64,000 bases of DNA, taken from Pleomorphochaeta sp963678575 (GTDB lineage Bacteria; Spirochaetota; Spirochaetia; Sphaerochaetales; Sphaerochaetaceae). Location: assembly GCA_963678575.2 (NCBI GenBank), contig CAXXHV010000002.1, positions 1,116,001 through 1,180,000 of the forward strand, given 5' to 3'. Numbering within the stretch: the stretch's first letter is position 1; each line of letters starts with the position of its first letter. The notes under the pieces were generated by a model that had not been told where the DNA came from, did not search any database, and worked only from the letters and a program-made list of their open reading frames with translations. A program made the position numbers and the translations under genes. Positions 26,396-35,057 of the stretch are shown here, piece by piece.

Positions 26396-26424
26396 ATTTA
26401 AGCATACAATATGTACAAGTGCAA
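26396..26424 (-). promoter_or_regulatory. Promoter of the nucleoside operon
   Basis: On the minus strand: -35 TTGCAC (26419-26424), 17-base spacer, -10 TTAAAT (26396-26401), giving a leader of about 15 bases that holds the AAGGAG ribosome site of the first gene. The HutC-type operator centres about 30 bp upstream of the -35 box. Confidence 0.45.
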
Positions 26425-26447
26425 CAAAAAAATTAAACTTTTTAAAA

Positions 26448-26463
26448 ATTTGTATAGACAAAT
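26448..26463. promoter_or_regulatory. HutC-type operator (GT-n-TA-n-AC)
   Basis: ATTTGTATAGACAAAT has the GTnTAnAC core with inverted ATTTGT/ACAAAT arms. It lies between the divergent nucleoside operon and the nucleoside hydrolase gene; the GntR/HutC-type protein encoded at 24161 is the likely ligand. Confidence 0.65.
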
Positions 26464-26518
26464 ATAAAATATTCATACAATAATAATCATATGTTAAGAT
26501 AACATGCTAGGAGATATT

Positions 26519-27463
26519 ATGAAAAATGTAATTTTAGATTTAGATACCGGTGTTGATGATAGTTTAGCTCTTGCCTTAGCAGTTGCAGATGAAAATATTA
26601 ATTTACTGGGAATTACGACAACATATGGTAATGTTCAAACCAAAGTAAGTTGTACAAATTCTAATTTTATATTGAAACTACTAAATCAAAAGGATATTCC
26701 TGTCTTAAAGGGGTTAGACCATGCTTTATTAAAAAATAATTTTAAAAGACATAAGGTAAGTGCTCAAATCCATGGTAAAAATGGTCTTGGAAATATTGAA
26801 AATCAAATTTATTCTTTCGATGAAACCCAATATCCTTTCTTTGATTCTTTTGTATTAAATCAAATAAAAAAATATGATGGAGATATTACATATATTACCA
26901 CGGGGCCTATGACAAACATCGCCTTTCTTTTAGAAAATCACAAAGAAGAAATGATTAAAATAAAAGAAATTGTATCAATGGGTGGTGCAATAATATATCC
27001 AGGTAATGTCTCAAACAATGCAGAAGCAAATATTCATCAAGACCCTCATGCTGCTAAAATTGTATTAGAGAGTGAATTAAAAACAGTTCTTGTCCCTTTA
27101 GATGTAACTCAAAAATCAAGAATTACTATTGAAGATATTCTATATTGGAAAAAAATCAATAGTAAACAAAGCAATATATTTTATAAAATGTTATTGCATT
27201 ATATAAATCAACATCCTAATCAAAATGAATGCTATATACACGATCCATCAGCAATTATGTATTGTATTAATCCAACACTTTTTACAACAATTGATAAAGA
27301 TTTAACAGTTTTAGAAAATAAAAATGATTATGGAAGAATTGTTGGTAATTTAAGTAAAATTAGAAATGCAAATCCAACTTCAACTATTTGTATTGATGTT
27401 AAAGCAAATGAATTAAGTTCATATATATTAAAAACAATAAATTCATATTTCAAAAAAATATAA
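26519..27463 (+). CDS. Inosine-uridine-type nucleoside hydrolase
   Basis: Hydrolyses the N-glycosidic bond of nucleosides to base and ribose; 314 residues, cytoplasmic. The calcium-binding N-terminal motif ILDLDTGVDDSLAL, the NITTTYGNV-like segment GITTTYGNVQ and the IHDPSAIMY segment near residue 240 match the family. The ATG at 26519 (AGGAG upstream) is preferred over one at 26504. It is divergent from the nucleoside operon across the HutC-type operator, so probably co-regulated. It gives a hydrolytic route alongside the phosphorylases. Confidence 0.9.
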   Translation: MKNVILDLDTGVDDSLALALAVADENINLLGITTTYGNVQTKVSCTNSNFILKLLNQKDIPVLKGLDHALLKNNFKRHKVSAQIHGKNGLGNIENQIYSFDETQYPFFDSFVLNQIKKYDGDITYITTGPMTNIAFLLENHKEEMIKIKEIVSMGGAIIYPGNVSNNAEANIHQDPHAAKIVLESELKTVLVPLDVTQKSRITIEDILYWKKINSKQSNIFYKMLLHYINQHPNQNECYIHDPSAIMYCINPTLFTTIDKDLTVLENKNDYGRIVGNLSKIRNANPTSTICIDVKANELSSYILKTINSYFKKI

Positions 27464-27574
27464 AAATTATTTCAAAAAGTTTTATATAAATAAAATTACA
27501 AAAATTTACTAATTTCAATCATATTTAGATAAATGCTTGTTTACATTATAGCGATTTATGAAGAAATTAAATAT

Positions 27575-27602
27575 TTGCTATCAAACAAATATATGATATA
27601 AT
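27575..27602 (+). promoter_or_regulatory. Promoter of the YccF-type gene
   Basis: -35 TTGCTA (27575-27580), 16-base spacer, -10 TATAAT (27597-27602), 32 bases before the ATG at 27635. A normal leader with AAAAAGGA. Confidence 0.6.
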
Positions 27603-27634
27603 CAATTAACCTTAAAACATAAAAAGGAACAAAA

Positions 27635-28081
27635 ATGGCAGCATTAGCAAATATCATATGGTTTATATTTGGTGGATTAATCTTAGGAATTAGTTGGTAT
27701 ATTCTTGGATTCGTATTCTACCTTACAATTATTGGAATTCCAATTGGAAGAGCTTGTTTTGAATTTGGTAAGTTATCAATGTTCCCTTTTGGTAAAGAGA
27801 TAATTAGAGAAACTGAACTTCGGGGAAGTGAAAATGTTTCTGGAATAAAGAAATTATTTCATCTAATCGTAAATCTACTATGGTTCCCTATAGGTATAGT
27901 GTTCACCATAATTTATTTTATCTTAGGTGCTTTATCATTTATTACTATCATCGGTATTCCTGTAGGTATTGTATATGTTAAAATGGGACAATTTCTCTTG
28001 TTCCCAATTGGAGCCCGAGTAGTTTCAAAAGAACAGGCTTATGCATCAGCCGTTGCTAATGAGATGAGAAGAAGATATTAA
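27635..28081 (+). CDS. YccF-domain inner-membrane protein
   Basis: 148 residues with two copies of the YccF module, each a hydrophobic hairpin ending in TIIGIPIG / TIIGIPVG and a FPFG- or FPIG-type motif (LSMFPFGKE, FLLFPIGARV). The family is a conserved membrane protein of unknown function. Single-gene transcript with its own promoter, followed by a strong terminator. Confidence 0.88.
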   Translation: MAALANIIWFIFGGLILGISWYILGFVFYLTIIGIPIGRACFEFGKLSMFPFGKEIIRETELRGSENVSGIKKLFHLIVNLLWFPIGIVFTIIYFILGALSFITIIGIPVGIVYVKMGQFLLFPIGARVVSKEQAYASAVANEMRRRY

Positions 28082-28112
28082 CAAAATATTTAATTATTTA
28101 AAATTCTAAAAA

Positions 28113-28156
28113 TAAAACCATATGTTAAATTTTTCAAACATATGGTTTTATAATTT
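28113..28156. terminator. Bidirectional intrinsic terminator
   Basis: 14-bp perfect stem TAAAACCATATGTT / AACATATGGTTTTA with a 10-base loop, T-rich on both sides. It separates the YccF-type gene from the convergent GH31 gene. Confidence 0.85.
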
Positions 28157-28163
28157 TCCAGTT

Positions 28164-30119
28164 CTATCTTAAAATATCATAATATTTTAAAACAGTATTA
28201 TCCTTTTTAATAAAAGTTGGAATTTGATCTAAAGGAGCATCCACAAAAATATACTCACCGCCATCAATTTCTTCTTTAGTATAAGCATTAATCCATATCT
28301 GATCTTTAGGAAGATATACTTTTCTTGCTACTTGATTCTCCTTTACTATTGGAGCAACCATTATTTGTGAACCAAACATAAACTGATCATCAATTTCTTC
28401 AACAATCTTATCATATTCAAAATCCATGAAAAGCGGTCTCATTAAAGGAACTCCAAATTCAACAGTCTTTTTAGCTTCCTCATTTATATAATCTCTCAAA
28501 GCTTCTCTAAATAATAAATATTTTTTAATAATATTATAAGCTTTATCTCCAAAAGACCATATTTCATTATCGCTACCCTTTTTCAAATCCCAAGAATTTC
28601 TAAATCCATGTAATCTAAATATTGGACAATATAATCCAAATTGGAACCACCTAACAATTAATTCTCTAAAAGAAGGATCATCATTTACACCACCGTAGAA
28701 TCCCCCAATATCAGTTGTCCACCAAGGAATACCACTTGTCACCATATTTAATCCAGCTTTCATTTGAGTTTCTAAAGATTCAAATGTTGAATCAATATCA
28801 CCAGACCAAACTGCTGCTCCATACTTTTGACTTCCAGACCAAGCGGATCTACATAAATTTAAAGGTTCTTTTATTCCAACATTTTTCATATTTTCATAAA
28901 AAGTCTTTTCATGTAACATTGGGTATAAAGAAGCGACAGCAGAGCCTTTTCCAAGAGAATATCTTTGATTATCATAATGATAAGGGATTGTTTCTGGTTC
29001 ACAAGCATCAAGCCAAAATATATTAATTCCTTTATCTATGTAATTATTCTTCACTTTGTCCCATACAAATGATCCAGCATCTTTATTTGTAGCATCATAA
29101 TAATGAATATATTTTGAGCCTTTTTCATATGTATCTGTAAATCTCATTAAGGCAGCATTACTTCTTTCAGTTTCTATTAGATAGCCTTTTTTTTCCATTT
29201 CATCAAAATATAAACTATCTGGGTTAACAGAGGGCCAAATTGAAACCATTGTTTCGATATTTAAAGCTTTAAGCTCTTTAATCATATTTTCAACATCAGG
29301 CCAACATTTTTTATCAAAATCCCAATTCCCCTGTTTTTCCCAATGAAAATAATCAATTACAATTACATCTAATGGTAAATTGCGTTTTTTATATTCTTTA
29401 GCCACTTGTAATAATTCATCTTGAGTTTCATATCTTAATTTACATTGCCAAAAACCTGTTGCCCAATATGGGAGAGCAGAGGGTTTACCTGTTAAATTAA
29501 AATATTCATTTAATATATCTTTATAAGTATCTGCAATAATAATAAAATAATCGATCTGTTCAGTTTGTTCAGCAATAAACTTTGTTCGATTTTTTGCAAA
29601 TTCAACTTGTCCAACAGCTGGATTATTCCAAAACAAACCATAACCTCTACTAGATATATAAAATGGAACACTAACTTGTGAATTCATTTGATTTAATGGA
29701 ATAACTAATCCCTTTTGATCAAAAGAATTATATTGATGTTGTCCCATCCCCCAAATTTTTTCTTTTTCATAAGCATTAAATAAAACCTCAGCCTTGAAGA
29801 GATCTCCTCCAACATTGACTAAATTTCTTCCGCCTTCATGAAGAGCTCTAGGAGATTTCTTTTCTTGAATTCTTGGAGATTTTTCTCCTTTCTTATAAAA
29901 TTCAATATACCCCTTTTCATCAATTACTACTTTCATAAATTCTGTTAATAAACAATTATCACTAATTTCAACATTATTTATTGATTTAATATTATCCAAT
30001 GCCCAATCAAAATCTCTAAAATTTAATAATTTAGTATGTCTCACTCTAATAACATTATTAGAATAAGCTTCAATTAAAACCTTATCTTTTTTATTTTGAA
30101 AAAAAATACTATTTTCCAT
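28164..30119 (-). CDS. GH31 alpha-glycosidase, alpha-xylosidase-like
   Basis: Retaining alpha-glycosidase of 651 residues, no signal peptide, so it acts on imported oligosaccharides. N-terminal beta-sandwich to about 200, then the (beta/alpha)8 barrel: ATGFWQCKLRY (220-230), VIVIDYFHWE (252-261), nucleophile D371 in WLDACEPE and acid/base D441 in WSGDIDSTFESL. The WLDACEPE form is common in alpha-xylosidases active on xyloglucan fragments, but alpha-glucosidase activity is possible. It is third in a leftward operon after two permeases; the ATG follows AAGGAG. Confidence 0.9.
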   Translation of the reverse strand: MENSIFFQNKKDKVLIEAYSNNVIRVRHTKLLNFRDFDWALDNIKSINNVEISDNCLLTEFMKVVIDEKGYIEFYKKGEKSPRIQEKKSPRALHEGGRNLVNVGGDLFKAEVLFNAYEKEKIWGMGQHQYNSFDQKGLVIPLNQMNSQVSVPFYISSRGYGLFWNNPAVGQVEFAKNRTKFIAEQTEQIDYFIIIADTYKDILNEYFNLTGKPSALPYWATGFWQCKLRYETQDELLQVAKEYKKRNLPLDVIVIDYFHWEKQGNWDFDKKCWPDVENMIKELKALNIETMVSIWPSVNPDSLYFDEMEKKGYLIETERSNAALMRFTDTYEKGSKYIHYYDATNKDAGSFVWDKVKNNYIDKGINIFWLDACEPETIPYHYDNQRYSLGKGSAVASLYPMLHEKTFYENMKNVGIKEPLNLCRSAWSGSQKYGAAVWSGDIDSTFESLETQMKAGLNMVTSGIPWWTTDIGGFYGGVNDDPSFRELIVRWFQFGLYCPIFRLHGFRNSWDLKKGSDNEIWSFGDKAYNIIKKYLLFREALRDYINEEAKKTVEFGVPLMRPLFMDFEYDKIVEEIDDQFMFGSQIMVAPIVKENQVARKVYLPKDQIWINAYTKEEIDGGEYIFVDAPLDQIPTFIKKDNTVLKYYDILR

Positions 30120-30137
30120 AAAATCACTCCTTAATGA

Positions 30138-30962
30138 TTATTCTTTAATTGAACCAGAAGTTAATCCGGCAACAATATATTTTTGAAGAAATATAAAAAT
30201 GATAATTACAGGGATAACAATTAGTGTGCTAAATGCCATAATATAATTCCACTGAATTCCATATTTACTAATAAAATTATAAATACCTGCTGTTAAGGGT
30301 CTTGCTTTCTGACTATTTAAAAAAGTTAGAGAATAAACTAAATCATTCCAAGCAAACAAGAAACTAAATACCCCACTCGTTACTATTCCAGATTGTGCTA
30401 TTGGAATCATAACTGAAGTAAAAGTTTTAAAAGAAGAACACCCATCTATTGTTGCAGCTTCTTCAATAGATTTTGGTAAACTTTTAAAATAAGGCCTGAG
30501 AGTAATAACAACAAAAGGTATTGCAACAGTACAATTTGCTAAAATTGGAGCTAATGTTAAATTAAGCAAATGAACTTTTTTAAATATCAAAAATAAAGGT
30601 GTTAATAACAATGTTACTGGAAGCATTTGAGTGATTAAGAAAGACAAAATAAAGGTCTTTTTTGCTTTAATATCAAATCTGCCTAAACCGTATGCTGCAG
30701 GAATTGCTAAAACCATTGAAATTAAAAAACTTGAAAAACTGATTACTACACTATTTTTTAGTCCATTAAATATAGAATAATCCCCTGATAATTGATCAGT
30801 ATAAGCCTTAAAAGTAATTATTTTGGGGAAAAAAGTTGGTGGAGTATTAAATATTTCACTATCAGTTTTTAATGAACTAATAATTATCCAATAAACGGGA
30901 AACAAAAATATACAAGCTAATAAAATTGCAAAAATATTTAGTAAAATCTTCTTATTTTTCAT
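30138..30962 (-). CDS. CUT1 sugar ABC permease, MalG type
   Basis: 274 residues, six membrane helices, EAA loop IEEAATIDGCSSFKTFTSVM near 165-185. Starts with AAGGAAG upstream; its ATG abuts the stop of the preceding permease gene. Works with the permease at 30962 and probably the divergent binding protein at 32039. No ATPase gene nearby. Confidence 0.92.
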   Translation of the reverse strand: MKNKKILLNIFAILLACIFLFPVYWIIISSLKTDSEIFNTPPTFFPKIITFKAYTDQLSGDYSIFNGLKNSVVISFSSFLISMVLAIPAAYGLGRFDIKAKKTFILSFLITQMLPVTLLLTPLFLIFKKVHLLNLTLAPILANCTVAIPFVVITLRPYFKSLPKSIEEAATIDGCSSFKTFTSVMIPIAQSGIVTSGVFSFLFAWNDLVYSLTFLNSQKARPLTAGIYNFISKYGIQWNYIMAFSTLIVIPVIIIFIFLQKYIVAGLTSGSIKE

Positions 30963-31837
30963 TAAATTTCTTCCTTATTTAACATTTTTAAATAACCTAA
31001 ACTTATAATAAGCAAGATTACAAATAGAATATTTGCAGTTGCTGCACCTTGTCCAAAATTAAACTGATTAAACGATAATCTATAAGATACTGTTGATAAT
31101 ACTTCAGTAGAATTTACTGGGCCACCACCTGTCATTACGAAAATTAAATCGAAAACTTTAAAGGTATAAATTAAGCCAAGCATCAACATAGACATAATTG
31201 CTGGCTTAATCATTGGTAGAGTAATTTTTATTAATTTAATCATTCCATTAGCACCGTCAATTGAAGCACTCTCATACAACTCTGCTGGTATTGTACTCAT
31301 ACTAGTTGAAAGTAATATCATATTAAAAGGAATTCCTACCCAAGTATTTGTGATAATAATACTCCACAAAGCCAAATTCTCATCAACAAGCCAACCTATT
31401 GGTTCTTTTATTAAATGAAGAGATAACATCAAATAATTAATTACACCACTACTTGGACTTAACATAAACTTAAACAGCATACCTGTAACTGTTAAAGGAA
31501 TCATCCAACTTACTAAAACCAAGCCTCTAATGGGTTCTGCTAATCTAAACTTTAAATTAAAGAATAAAGCAAATAGAAGTCCAAAAACAAACTGAAAAAC
31601 TATACAAAAAAAAGTAAAAAAGAATGTCTGACCTAGCGCAGTAGTAAATAAGGGATTATTTATAACATTTTTATAATTTAATCCATTATTAAATTCATTA
31701 GTATTTGAACTGAAACTCATAATATCACAATTTTGAAAACTCAAAATGATATTATAAATTATAGGATATCCAACAAAAGCTAACATAAAAACTATCGCTG
31801 GAAGACAATAATAATAACCATAATATTTTTTCTTCAT
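30962..31837 (-). CDS. CUT1 sugar ABC permease, MalF type
   Basis: 291 residues, six helices, EAA loop YESASIDGANGMIKLIKITL and the MTGGGPVNSTEVLS motif near the C-terminus. The ATG at 31837 is chosen because AGAGGAA is just upstream; a GTG/ATG nine codons earlier lacks one. First gene of the leftward permease-permease-GH31 operon, divergent from the binding protein. Confidence 0.9.
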   Translation of the reverse strand: MKKKYYGYYYCLPAIVFMLAFVGYPIIYNIILSFQNCDIMSFSSNTNEFNNGLNYKNVINNPLFTTALGQTFFFTFFCIVFQFVFGLLFALFFNLKFRLAEPIRGLVLVSWMIPLTVTGMLFKFMLSPSSGVINYLMLSLHLIKEPIGWLVDENLALWSIIITNTWVGIPFNMILLSTSMSTIPAELYESASIDGANGMIKLIKITLPMIKPAIMSMLMLGLIYTFKVFDLIFVMTGGGPVNSTEVLSTVSYRLSFNQFNFGQGAATANILFVILLIISLGYLKMLNKEEI

Positions 31838-31896
31838 AAAAATTTCCTCTAAATCTATCTTCACTTAACAATTTAAAATTAAAAAGTGTCTTTTAT

Positions 31897-32008
31897 TGAT
31901 ATTTACCTCCTTTTTTGATACAAAAAAAACTAATATCAAAATATGATACTTATATCAAAAAAAGCCACTTATTTTTTTTAATACTTTAAATGAATAATAA
32001 AAGTATCA
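31897..32008. promoter_or_regulatory. Cluster of TGATAY/RTATCA motifs in divergent promoter region
   Basis: Six copies of TGATA(T/C) or its complement occur at 31897, 31916, 31933, 31944, 31952 and 32003. Two TATCAAAA boxes (31934 and 31953) are 19 bases apart in direct orientation, which fits an AraC-type activator. The AraC-type response regulator encoded at 35054 is the natural candidate to bind here. AT-rich background makes some matches likely by chance. Confidence 0.4.
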
Positions 32009-32038
32009 ATAAGTAAAAAAGGAGAGATAACTAAACCT

Positions 32039-33277
32039 ATGAAAAAGTTAAGTATCATTTTATTAAGTTCACTTTTTATTAGCACAATGCTATTCGCTAA
32101 TGGATCAAGTGAAGAATCCACAACAGAAAAGTCAAGCAAGACCCCTAGTAAAGTATTAATGTGGAGTTACATGAGTGGTGAAGAAGGAAAAGCCCTAGCA
32201 AAAATAGCTGAAGGGTACAACAACAGTCAAAGCAATTATCAAATTGAAATTGAATATGTACCATTTGGTGATATGAAAAAGAAATATTCAATGGGAATGG
32301 TTGCAAATGAACTTCCAGATATTGGGACAATTGACAATCCCGATATGGCAGCATTTGCTAGTATGGGGTTATTTGAAGATATTACTTCAAAAGTAAAAGC
32401 TTGGAATCAAAGTGATAAATATTTTCAAGGTCCCTTAAAATCAACTATGTTGAACAATAAATACTATGGACTTCCTTTAACAAGCAATTGCTTAGCTATG
32501 TTCTATAATAAAGAAATATTTAAAGAAAATAATTTAGAAGTACCAACCACTTGGGACGAACTATTAAAAATTGGCAAAAAACTCAAGACAAAAGATATGT
32601 ATCCTCTTGCATTATCTGCAGTTAAAACAGAAGAAGGTGTATTCCAATATCTTCCTTGGTACTTATCTACAGGAGCTACAGTTGAGAATCCAAGTTCCAA
32701 GGAATCAATTAAAGCATTAACATTCTTTGAAACAATGTTAGAGAATGGAATTATTAGTCCAGAGGTAATAAGCTGGGACCAGAGTGATGTTTATAGACAG
32801 TTTGCATCAAAAAAAGCAGCAATGATGATAAATGGGCCTTGGAATATAAGTGCCGTACAAAGAGATGCCCCAGATTTAGATTTTGGAATTGCACTAGTAC
32901 CTAAAGACAAACAATTTGCTTCTGTTTTAGGCGGAGAAAATTTTGGAATAATTAAAGGTGGAAATGTTGATGGTGCTTGGGATTTCCTAAAATATTATAG
33001 TTCAAAAGAAATAATGGATAAATTTATTAGTCAAACTGGATATTTCCCTCCTAGAAGTGATGTAGCAAAAGAAAATATTCGTTGGACAGAAGACCCTATA
33101 TTAAAAATCTTTATGCAAGAAATGCAATATGCAGCACCTAGAGGCCCAAGTGCAAAATGGCCACAAATTTCTGCAGCTCTAGCTGAAGGCTTACAAAAAG
33201 GATTATCTGAAAGTTATACTGCTGAAGAAGCAATGAAAGAAGCTCAAACAAAAATAAATGAAGCATTAAATAACTAA
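32039..33277 (+). CDS. Sugar ABC transporter substrate-binding protein (family 1)
   Basis: Periplasmic binding protein, 412 residues. The signal peptide ends TMLFA before NGSSEESTTEK; no lipobox. Family-1 features: VLMWSYMSGEEGKALAKIA, YGLPLTSNCLAMFYNKEIF and MMINGPWNISAVQ. Divergent from its two permeases and GH31 enzyme and upstream of the two-component pair, so sugar sensing, uptake and hydrolysis are grouped. Ribosome site GGAGAG about 15 bases upstream. Confidence 0.9.
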   Translation: MKKLSIILLSSLFISTMLFANGSSEESTTEKSSKTPSKVLMWSYMSGEEGKALAKIAEGYNNSQSNYQIEIEYVPFGDMKKKYSMGMVANELPDIGTIDNPDMAAFASMGLFEDITSKVKAWNQSDKYFQGPLKSTMLNNKYYGLPLTSNCLAMFYNKEIFKENNLEVPTTWDELLKIGKKLKTKDMYPLALSAVKTEEGVFQYLPWYLSTGATVENPSSKESIKALTFFETMLENGIISPEVISWDQSDVYRQFASKKAAMMINGPWNISAVQRDAPDLDFGIALVPKDKQFASVLGGENFGIIKGGNVDGAWDFLKYYSSKEIMDKFISQTGYFPPRSDVAKENIRWTEDPILKIFMQEMQYAAPRGPSAKWPQISAALAEGLQKGLSESYTAEEAMKEAQTKINEALNN

Positions 33278-33305
33278 GTTTCTTTTATATAACTAATATA
33301 GTACA

Positions 33306-33338
33306 ATTTGTTGACTCAATTCTTTTGAGTCAACAAAT
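33306..33338 (+). promoter_or_regulatory. Perfect hairpin between binding-protein and kinase genes (no T-run)
   Basis: ATTTGTTGACTCAA / TTGAGTCAACAAAT, 14-bp perfect stem, 5-base loop, 28 bases after the binding-protein stop and 15 bases before the kinase ATG. It is followed by CTAATTAGAG, not a T-run. It may keep the kinase much less abundant than the binding protein. Confidence 0.75.
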
Positions 33339-33353
33339 CTAATTAGAGAAAAT

Positions 33354-35057
33354 ATGAAATATAAAAAGAAAGCAACTTTATTATTTATCTTATCATCATT
33401 TATCCCATTAATATTATTATTAATATATTTTATGGGGCCATATGCTAAAGGTCAAAAAGAAAAAATTTCTGTATTGATGGAAAAAACTTTGTGGCAAAAA
33501 AAACATCTTATTAATAATGAAATTAATTCCTATCAACTTTCAATTAGTTCAATGATGACAAATCCTTTGTTTACAGAACCTCTAAATGAAATACTAAAGA
33601 CAGGCAAAAAAGATTCTGCAACAGAAGTGAATAATTTAAAGAATATATTCTCTGAACAAACTTATTTAAATAAGAACATTGAAGGTTTTATTTATATTGA
33701 TGATTCTGAAGAAACCTATTTTAGTTATAACAAATCAAATATATTTGATGAAAAAGTATATAATTTTATTAATGAAAAGGCTGATAATTACAGAAATATA
33801 ATTAATAATGCTAACGGCTCTTTAACTTTCATTTCAACAGGGACAATAAAAACTCAAACAGATTATGATTTACCACTAATAATTCTTGGTGCTAATTTTT
33901 TAGATGCTCAAAGAAGCTTAAATAGAGGTCATATATTCTTATTAATCAATGAAGAAAAGTTTTCAACCTTTTTAAATCCTATTTATGACAAGAATACTAT
34001 TTATACTTCAACATATCTTATTGATAATAAAAACAACATAATTTGCTCAAAAGAAAAAAATCTTATAAATAAAGAATACAATATCAATCTCATTAATAAA
34101 GATAAAAACATTTCCGATATAGCAATTCCTTTAGATAAATTAAATTTAAACTTATTAAGTTTATACAATCAAAAAGACTTATATGGAAATAATCTATTAT
34201 TTATCATAATACCCTTATTAATTACAATTTCAGCTCTTATCTTTACATTATTAATAATTAAAAATTATATAAACAAAATAACTGATTATGTTTTACAAGT
34301 TAATGACTCAGTTACCATAGATGACAACCGCTTAAATTTCACAGTAAAAGAAAATACTGATTTAAATCAAATTAATCAAAAATTTAATCTTTTAAAAACA
34401 CAATTAAACCAATTATTAAAAGAACAAAAAGAAAAAAATCAACAACTAATTGAAAAAGAGGAAGAGAAAAGAATAGCTGAAATTAAAGCTTTAGAAGCTC
34501 AAGTTAATCCCCATTTTATATATAATACATTAAACACATTAAATTGGATTGCCATAGAAGAAAATAATTATGTAGTAAGTGATGCAATAAGTGATTTAGG
34601 CGAAATTTTACGATATAGTATATCTCATATTCATATAATGGCTACTCTTAATGATGAAATAATATGGTTAAAAAAGTATTTGAATCTCCAAAAATTAAGA
34701 TATAATAATCAATTTAATTATTGTATTGTATGTGAAGAGTCTTTGTTAAATACAAAAATTTATAAATTACTATTTCAACCATTTATTGAAAACTCAATAG
34801 TACATGGTTTTAAGAATATTACTTATAAAGGTAAAATTACTATAGATATATTTAGTGAAGACGAAAGTACAATAGTAATTACAATTGAAGATAATGGAAA
34901 AGGCTATATTCAAAATTCTAATAATAAATCTACAGGTATTGATAGTTCAATTAATAGAGTAAAACTTTACTATAAAGAAAAAGCAATAATTCAAATAAAA
35001 TCAGAAATAAATAAAGGTACAAAAGTAATAATAAAAATTCCAAGGATAATAATATGA
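33354..35057 (+). CDS. Membrane sensor histidine kinase (YesM class)
   Basis: 567 residues: membrane helix 8-27 (LLFILSSFIPLILLLIYFM), an extracytoplasmic domain of about 250 residues, second helix near 282-302, HAMP-like segment, coiled-coil rich in K/E, then His_kinase with H387 in QVNPHFIYNTLNTLNW and an ATPase domain (FQPFIENSIVHGF, EDNGKGY, GIDSSINRVKL). Its gene overlaps the response-regulator gene by 4 bases (ATGA). It probably senses the sugar handled by the adjacent importer. Confidence 0.9.
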   Translation: MKYKKKATLLFILSSFIPLILLLIYFMGPYAKGQKEKISVLMEKTLWQKKHLINNEINSYQLSISSMMTNPLFTEPLNEILKTGKKDSATEVNNLKNIFSEQTYLNKNIEGFIYIDDSEETYFSYNKSNIFDEKVYNFINEKADNYRNIINNANGSLTFISTGTIKTQTDYDLPLIILGANFLDAQRSLNRGHIFLLINEEKFSTFLNPIYDKNTIYTSTYLIDNKNNIICSKEKNLINKEYNINLINKDKNISDIAIPLDKLNLNLLSLYNQKDLYGNNLLFIIIPLLITISALIFTLLIIKNYINKITDYVLQVNDSVTIDDNRLNFTVKENTDLNQINQKFNLLKTQLNQLLKEQKEKNQQLIEKEEEKRIAEIKALEAQVNPHFIYNTLNTLNWIAIEENNYVVSDAISDLGEILRYSISHIHIMATLNDEIIWLKKYLNLQKLRYNNQFNYCIVCEESLLNTKIYKLLFQPFIENSIVHGFKNITYKGKITIDIFSEDESTIVITIEDNGKGYIQNSNNKSTGIDSSINRVKLYYKEKAIIQIKSEINKGTKVIIKIPRIII

